The notes beneath the pieces are model-generated. The model was not told where the DNA came from and made no database searches. It saw only the letters and a program-made list of their open reading frames with translations. This document shows positions 59,280-64,000 of a stretch of 64,000 bases of DNA, piece after piece. The first letter of the stretch is position 1. The number at the start of each line of letters is the position of its first letter. The DNA comes from Epiperipatus broadwayi (lineage: Eukaryota; Onychophora; Udeonychophora; Euonychophora; Peripatidae): positions 4,164,142 through 4,228,141 of the forward strand of contig JAQFVV010006273.1 in assembly GCA_028023455.1 (NCBI GenBank), written 5' to 3'. A program made the translations under genes and the position numbers.

Positions 59280-60110
59280 TACCCTCTCTTCTTTCCACCA
59301 CACCAACAAAGTTTTTTATGTCATCCATCCATTTGTCAACATTTGTTTCTAAGTTTTTTTACCATCTCTTTGGATCCAACTTAGAACTTCAACTGTCATC
59401 TTTTATAATTTCCGCTAGTAATATGTCAAGCCTAGCTCTGTTTCAGTTTCTCAATTTTTTCATTGATATCAATAATATGTTTTATTTTTGATTCTTTCTT
59501 ATTGCTTCAAATTTTATTGAGCATTTTAAATATTACTTTCTATTAACTGTCCAAGTCTCAGGTTGATAAATAAGAATACATATTTATTAAAAACTGTCTT
59601 TTTCAACCACAGAGTAATTGAATTGCTTGAGTTCTTTATATTGCTCTTTTATTAGTAACCATGTTTCAGATTCATAAGTAAAAATTGATACTATGCATTT
59701 ATCAAATTTTTTCTTTTTTAAACACAAGCATATTTTCATCTTATCAAAAATACTCCATTCAAATTTAATTCTATGATTGATTTCTTTCATTATGTTTCCA
59801 TTTATATTAATATTCTGATCAAGGTATTTGCAGTTGTTAGCTTCTCATTCACGACTTATTCTCTATTTTCTTACTTTATGAAAATCTATTGATCATTTCT
59901 TTAATCTTTTTAAGATTTATATATATATTCCTATGTTTATCTGATAATTCTTGAAATATTTCTTAAAGCCTTGAAGCATTATTTGCAAAAACAATCTTAT
60001 CATTTGCAAAATATAATTGATTTAAATAATCTCTATTTATCTTTACTATTCCCTTAGCCTCCCATTAATATAGAATTACCTGTCATACCCTATTGTCAAT
60101 ATTAATTTTA
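59280..60110 (-). mobile_element. RTE-type LINE remnant, C-terminal part of reverse transcriptase
   Basis: Minus-strand readings from right to left: near 60.0 kb a damaged palm region with ANDIVLFANNAS-like codons (compare ADDIVLFAxxxx), then NNCKYLDQNININGNIMKEI, NHRIKFEWSIFDKMK, KFDKCIVSIFTYESETWLL (frame 59587-59790), corresponding to YLGxxxxxxxxxxxEIxxRIxxAxxxFxxLK and ...LxYxCETWxL. The same family as the 46.5-48.8 kb copy, sharing CAGCCCAGCTCCATCTCAGT-like sequence (here CAAGCCTAGCTCTGTTTCAG at 59428). 5'-truncated or eroded. Confidence 0.6.
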
Positions 60111-60129
60111 ATAACAATGTTAATATAAA

Positions 60130-61420
60130 ATAAACAAATATCAACATAACTAGCCATTGTTAAATATAAAAGAAAATATATATGTCTTGAGATAAGCGAT
60201 TAAACTTTATATTAGTAGTTTAGCTTGTGAAATAAAGTCTACTTTCTTTGGAAGACAATTTCTTTTTAATGTACAAAATTAAAAGAATAAAAAATGTTAA
60301 AATTATAAAAAAAAAAAAGACTATCATTAATCCAACACAACTAGTTTAAAAACTACTTTCTGGACAAATTTGATTTATTGCTTTAATAACTAATATATAA
60401 AAAGTTTGTGCTGATACAAATAGAATAATATTCTATATTTTAATGTTATACTGTATTAATAAAATAGATTTATACATTTTATGAAAAGTACTTTAGTATA
60501 TATACTTTAGGTGATAACAGTAATGTTTGTTTTAATTTTCAGAAAATGTTTGGGATTATGATGAGAAAAAAGCTCATTGTTGGAATAAAAAAATAAAAAA
60601 TCACATATCCAAAAGAATTCTGGAACCAGAGATTTTGTATTAATAATAATGTATTTTTATAGATACACAATGTAAAATGGAAGTTTTGTAATTAGAATGG
60701 AGCAATATTACTGCCACATTTATAAACAGAGGTTCAATTCTTACCAGGTAAGTTTCTAGATACTAATCAGGTTACAATTTATTTTTTCTAATAAATGATT
60801 ATAGCCAAGTTGATTAATGATATACTATTGTTTAGTAAATGGATATCAAGTTATTAAAAGCTAAATGTAAAATGAATAAAAAATAGTAGAAGCTTCATCT
60901 GACAATTAGTAAGCTTAGTGAGAGTAATGCTTTTCCCTCCCACTATTCTTCTATAAGTGGGTGTCAGAGAAGCCTTTGCTCTGCAGTGGTATAATCATAG
61001 GCTGTATTTCACTACAGACTATTGTAATTAAAATTAATTTTTTCATAAATTGTCAGGCGAAAAATGTAGTTTTGATTTACTTAACATATATATCATCAAA
61101 GCATAAAAAATATCATTATGCCTCTTACTATACATAAGTTTTTCTAAATGAGAATTTATTAATTATAGTGAAAATAATGTACTATTATTCTCCTACATAT
61201 AGTTAATAGGTTTACTAAAAAGATTAAAGTAATGTTTAATTGATTTCTCAAAAAAAGAAATTTAAGTGTGAGATTATGAATTAGAATAAACTAATATTTA
61301 AGCATATCTTAATTAAATTATTAATAAATACATTTATGAAATAATGGATTAAATTAATTATACAATTAAACTTCAATAAAGACCTTTAGGCAAATATAAC
61401 TTAATATTTAAGAAAAGTAC
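60130..61420. other. AT-rich DNA, no gene seen
   Basis: A somewhat GC-richer patch at 60940-61010 (GTCAGAGAAGCCTTTGCTCT) might be an element relic. Not identified. Confidence 0.4.
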
Positions 61421-61429
61421 TTATGTTTT

Positions 61430-61880
61430 TGAAGAGGCGGATGTTTAATACATGTGATTTTCCGATTCTTATTTATGAATTTGAAACTTGGATACTTAAC
61501 CAAACAGCAATACAAGAGACTTCAGATATGAAGAAATGTATGTTGGGATTATAAAAAAGAGAGTGAAATTGACATAATTGGCTGACAAGATAAATGGGAT
61601 ATCATTGAGATTACTTAAAGAATTAAGATATTTTTATTTAATGGAGATTTGCTGAAGATATACAGACAGACAGTTGAAGTCTAAAACTATATCCTAAGAG
61701 ATTGGAGAAGACCTAAAAACCTGTATATAAAATAGATGGTCATAATAAATAAATTTGTTGATATAATATAAAGAAGAATAGATATGAATTGAATAAACAG
61801 AATTAAACATAGAGAGACCAAATTGATAATGATTGAAGGTGATGATGATAATGATTGTAATACAGAGCCAATAGTTACAA
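61430..61880 (+). mobile_element. RTE-type LINE, extreme C-terminus and 3' end
   Basis: The plus strand reads NTCDFPILIYEFETWILNQT, then KKCMLGL, then, across stops, RFAEDIQTDS and LEKT.KPVYKIDGHNK. This follows the pattern NTCxLPxLxYGxETWxLT...ERSMLG...WxGHIARxxDxRW...RRxxGRPxxRWxDD. The end is a simple trinucleotide-like tail GATGATGATAATGATTG near 61847, as in RTE-type elements. Order relative to the fragment at 62.4 kb is reversed, so these are two insertions. Confidence 0.55.
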
Positions 61881-62379
61881 AACTTTTCAGATTGTTTTTT
61901 AGATTTATGAATGCTATTGAATTATAGTCTCTTCTAATAATACTGTAAAGTGTTGGTAATTTAAATATTAAACGTAAAAAAAAAATTATAAAAACTTAAT
62001 TCTAATATCTAGTTATAATATTTTAAATATTTATTTTTATACAAATACCAACATCTGTGATTACAGAAAAGAATTTGTTGTTAACTGAAACAACTTTGAT
62101 TCTCTTTGAGGTCTTGAAGAAACCAAGCTAAGCAAATTCCTAATGCTCACTCCATATATTCTTCTTGTTGCAGCTATAATTATTAACTACATGATTTTTC
62201 AAATGGCAAAGATACATTACTCATGAACATCCATCAGGCAGATTAATGAGTATCCAGATGTTTTATTCAAAGTTTAAGATCAAAGGCAGAATGAATGTGT
62301 GTATAAATATTTTCTGTAGATATTTATAAACATGATAAAACTGCAAACTCCCATCCATGAGAGTGGTTAGTGGCTAAAA

Positions 62380-63950
62380 GCAGAAAGTTCTAGAAATTTC
62401 TTTATTGTGTACTCAGGCTTAATTTAAAGACAAACTTGATTTAAATGTGTATAACTGCAGATCACTTTTAAATAAAAGATTGCATGAATTGGAAGATCTA
62501 ATATTAAATGGAATATTGTTGGATTTCATGAAGTTAAAAAAATAGAAGAGACAATTGATTAAACAAATGAATATGTAATTAACTATAAAGGCACAAATAT
62601 TGAAAGCACAAGTGGAATGAGATTCTTTATAAATAAAAAGTGAAAGAACAACATTGTGGAGACTGATGTTATATCAGAAAGAATGACAAGATTAGTTTTT
62701 CAAATTAATGGAAGATACCAAATTCAGATTATTCAAGTTTATGCCCAAACAAATTCTCATTCTAATAAAGAAGTTGAGGAATTTTATATAGAGGTACAGA
62801 TGTTTTAGATTACACTAAATAATTTTTAAAGTTGACATTAATGCTATAGAGACAAAAATTAGAGATAGGCTTGTGAAATTCACAGAAAAAGAGAAAACTG
62901 AATATTATGAATTTCCTAGCAACAACATTTGCACAAGAGCAGAAAATAATAGCACTTGAAACATTGTATAATTCACCAACCCACGTTAACACTAACAGTT
63001 GTATTTGAAAAGTTTAAATAAAGTTTATAATTTTTTGGACATTCACTATTTAATGATAGATGATTGAAGTAGTTTAATCTAGTATCACATCTATGTATAT
63101 TATGAATTTTTTCCTTGGGAAAAAATAAGTTAAATGGAAATAGATATGGAAGAATCCAATTGATGATACAACAGAATTGGTTTATATTTTGACTAACAGT
63201 TCAAGATTGTAATATTGTCAATAGATTCAGCATAGGAAGAGATCATCAATGAGTGAGTTGATTGATTAATGTAAACTTAGAGAGAAAAAACTATTAAAAA
63301 TACAATATTAACTGTTGATATATAATCTTAAGTTAAAAAAAAGTAAGAAGTATAAAAATCTTGATCAGATTATTAATACACGTGGAAATATAATGGATAG
63401 GATTATTCATAAAAATAAACTTGGATGAAATGTTTTTGATAGAAATAATTAGTATTAAAAGGAAAGAAACAAGTTTATATGTTTAAAGAGAAAAAAAGGT
63501 ATTTAGTATATTTGTTTACCAGTTCTTAAATATAGATGTGAGATTTGAAAATTTAACATAAGATCAATACAGAGACTTCTGAATACTCACAAATAATAGA
63601 TATATGTATAAAAGTAACAATAAAAGATCAAAAACCAAGTACATGAGTGAGAAAATAATTATGTATCATTGATATTATTGAAAATTTATGAGACTAAATT
63701 GGAGTTTAGCTGTACATATTGCTAGAAAATATGACAATAGGCAGGTAGTTGGAATTTTCATTGGGATTTTAAGAGATTGTTAATGATCTAGGAAAAGACA
63801 ATGATATGAACATAAGAAATTTTGTTAAAAAAGAGAAGCTATGGATCAGAATAAAATGGATTAAATTTGGAGTGATCTTCAAACTGCAATAGATAATTAA
63901 TAGTTGAAAATAATGACCAGAATCTGTATAATCAAAAAAAAAAACATCCT
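62380..63950 (+). mobile_element. RTE-type LINE, endonuclease domain and following part
   Basis: Plus-strand readings: LHELEDLILNGILLDFMKLKK, then NEYVINYKGTNIESTSGMRF, FINKK, NNIVETDVISERMTRLVFQI, NGRYQIQIIQVYAQTNSHSN, KEVEEFYIEV. These align with the apurinic-endonuclease N-terminus of RTE ORF2 (LxELExxLxxIxWDIxGLSEVR, ..GVGFLINKKLKNxI, SERIAxLxIxxxGRYxLxIIQVYAPT, EEEIExFYxxL), where V-Y-A-P-T has become VYAQT. Near 63.2 kb a broken NSFxxGSDHRxVR-like string marks the end of the endonuclease domain. The element runs toward the window edge. Stops interrupt all frames. Confidence 0.65.
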
Positions 63951-64000
63951 TTTTTCATTTCCATTTAATTAATTTTTTTTATTTATCTTTTATTACAGTG

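Noticed and set aside
1-64000. CRISPR arrays, bacterial operons, ribosome binding sites and rRNA genes
   Set aside because: No regularly spaced identical repeats with unique spacers, no prokaryotic gene organisation and no rRNA sequence. The window is eukaryotic.

Overview
The window is very AT-rich (about three quarters A+T by eye), poor in CpG over most of its length, and full of microsatellites, homopolymers and decayed repeats. No long intact protein-coding gene is visible. The presence of introns cannot be judged, but the content (tRNA-derived SINEs with target-site duplications, RTE-type LINEs, an LTR retrotransposon, a mariner-like remnant, palindromic MITE-like elements, hammerhead ribozyme repeats) is that of a repeat-laden intergenic region of an invertebrate metazoan. 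I cannot fix the phylum from sequence alone. A TATA/initiator arrangement near 51.7 kb would suit an arthropod, but this is weak evidence.

Layout. 0-5 kb: AT-rich DNA with a decayed tRNA-like sequence, a LINE 3'-end remnant (2.8-3.3 kb) and a diverged tandem repeat (3.6-3.95 kb). 5.1-5.95 kb: a nest of elements, namely a mariner-like 5' end carrying a SINE with a 22-bp target-site duplication, an antisense repeat that encodes a short peptide also found at 20.6 kb, and a tiny palindromic insertion inside a TA microsatellite. 9.7 kb: a decayed hammerhead-like motif of a second type. 14.4-15.2 kb: LINE 3' end with the longest open frame of the window (176 aa). 17.0-17.7 kb: palindromic hammerhead element A and a second palindrome. 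22.5-31.2 kb: an old Ty3/gypsy-type LTR retrotransposon on the minus strand, with two direct copies of a 1.3-1.6 kb sequence as LTRs, recognisable reverse transcriptase motifs at 26.0-26.65 kb, and a 530-bp palindrome inserted in it. 32.5-32.7 kb: an extreme G-rich tract. 37-43.2 kb: a cluster of palindromes, tandem repeats and hammerhead repeats, including the best-preserved ribozyme at 41185-41245. 46.5-48.8 and 59.3-60.1 kb: RTE-type LINE remnants on the minus strand. 51.5-52.9 kb: a CpG-dense, repeat-free interval with a TATA box, initiator and a candidate start codon directly followed by a splice-donor-like sequence, the only place where a host promoter looks likely. 54.8-55.6 kb: a poly(A)-tailed retrocopy. 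58.2 kb: a decayed hammerhead copy. 61.4-64 kb: two more RTE-type LINE fragments on the plus strand.

The most interesting system is the hammerhead repeat family. At least eight related copies occur, two of them forming head-to-head palindromes (A near 17.2 kb, B near 41.2 kb). Two plus-strand copies keep both catalytic core boxes, and stem I shows a compensatory base change between them. The family resembles in principle the hammerhead-bearing non-autonomous repeats known in animals (schistosome SINE-like repeats, Penelope-related retrozymes), but the back-to-back arrangement is unusual. A ~100-bp tRNA-Val-derived SINE family with four copies, each with a clear target-site duplication, is the second notable find.
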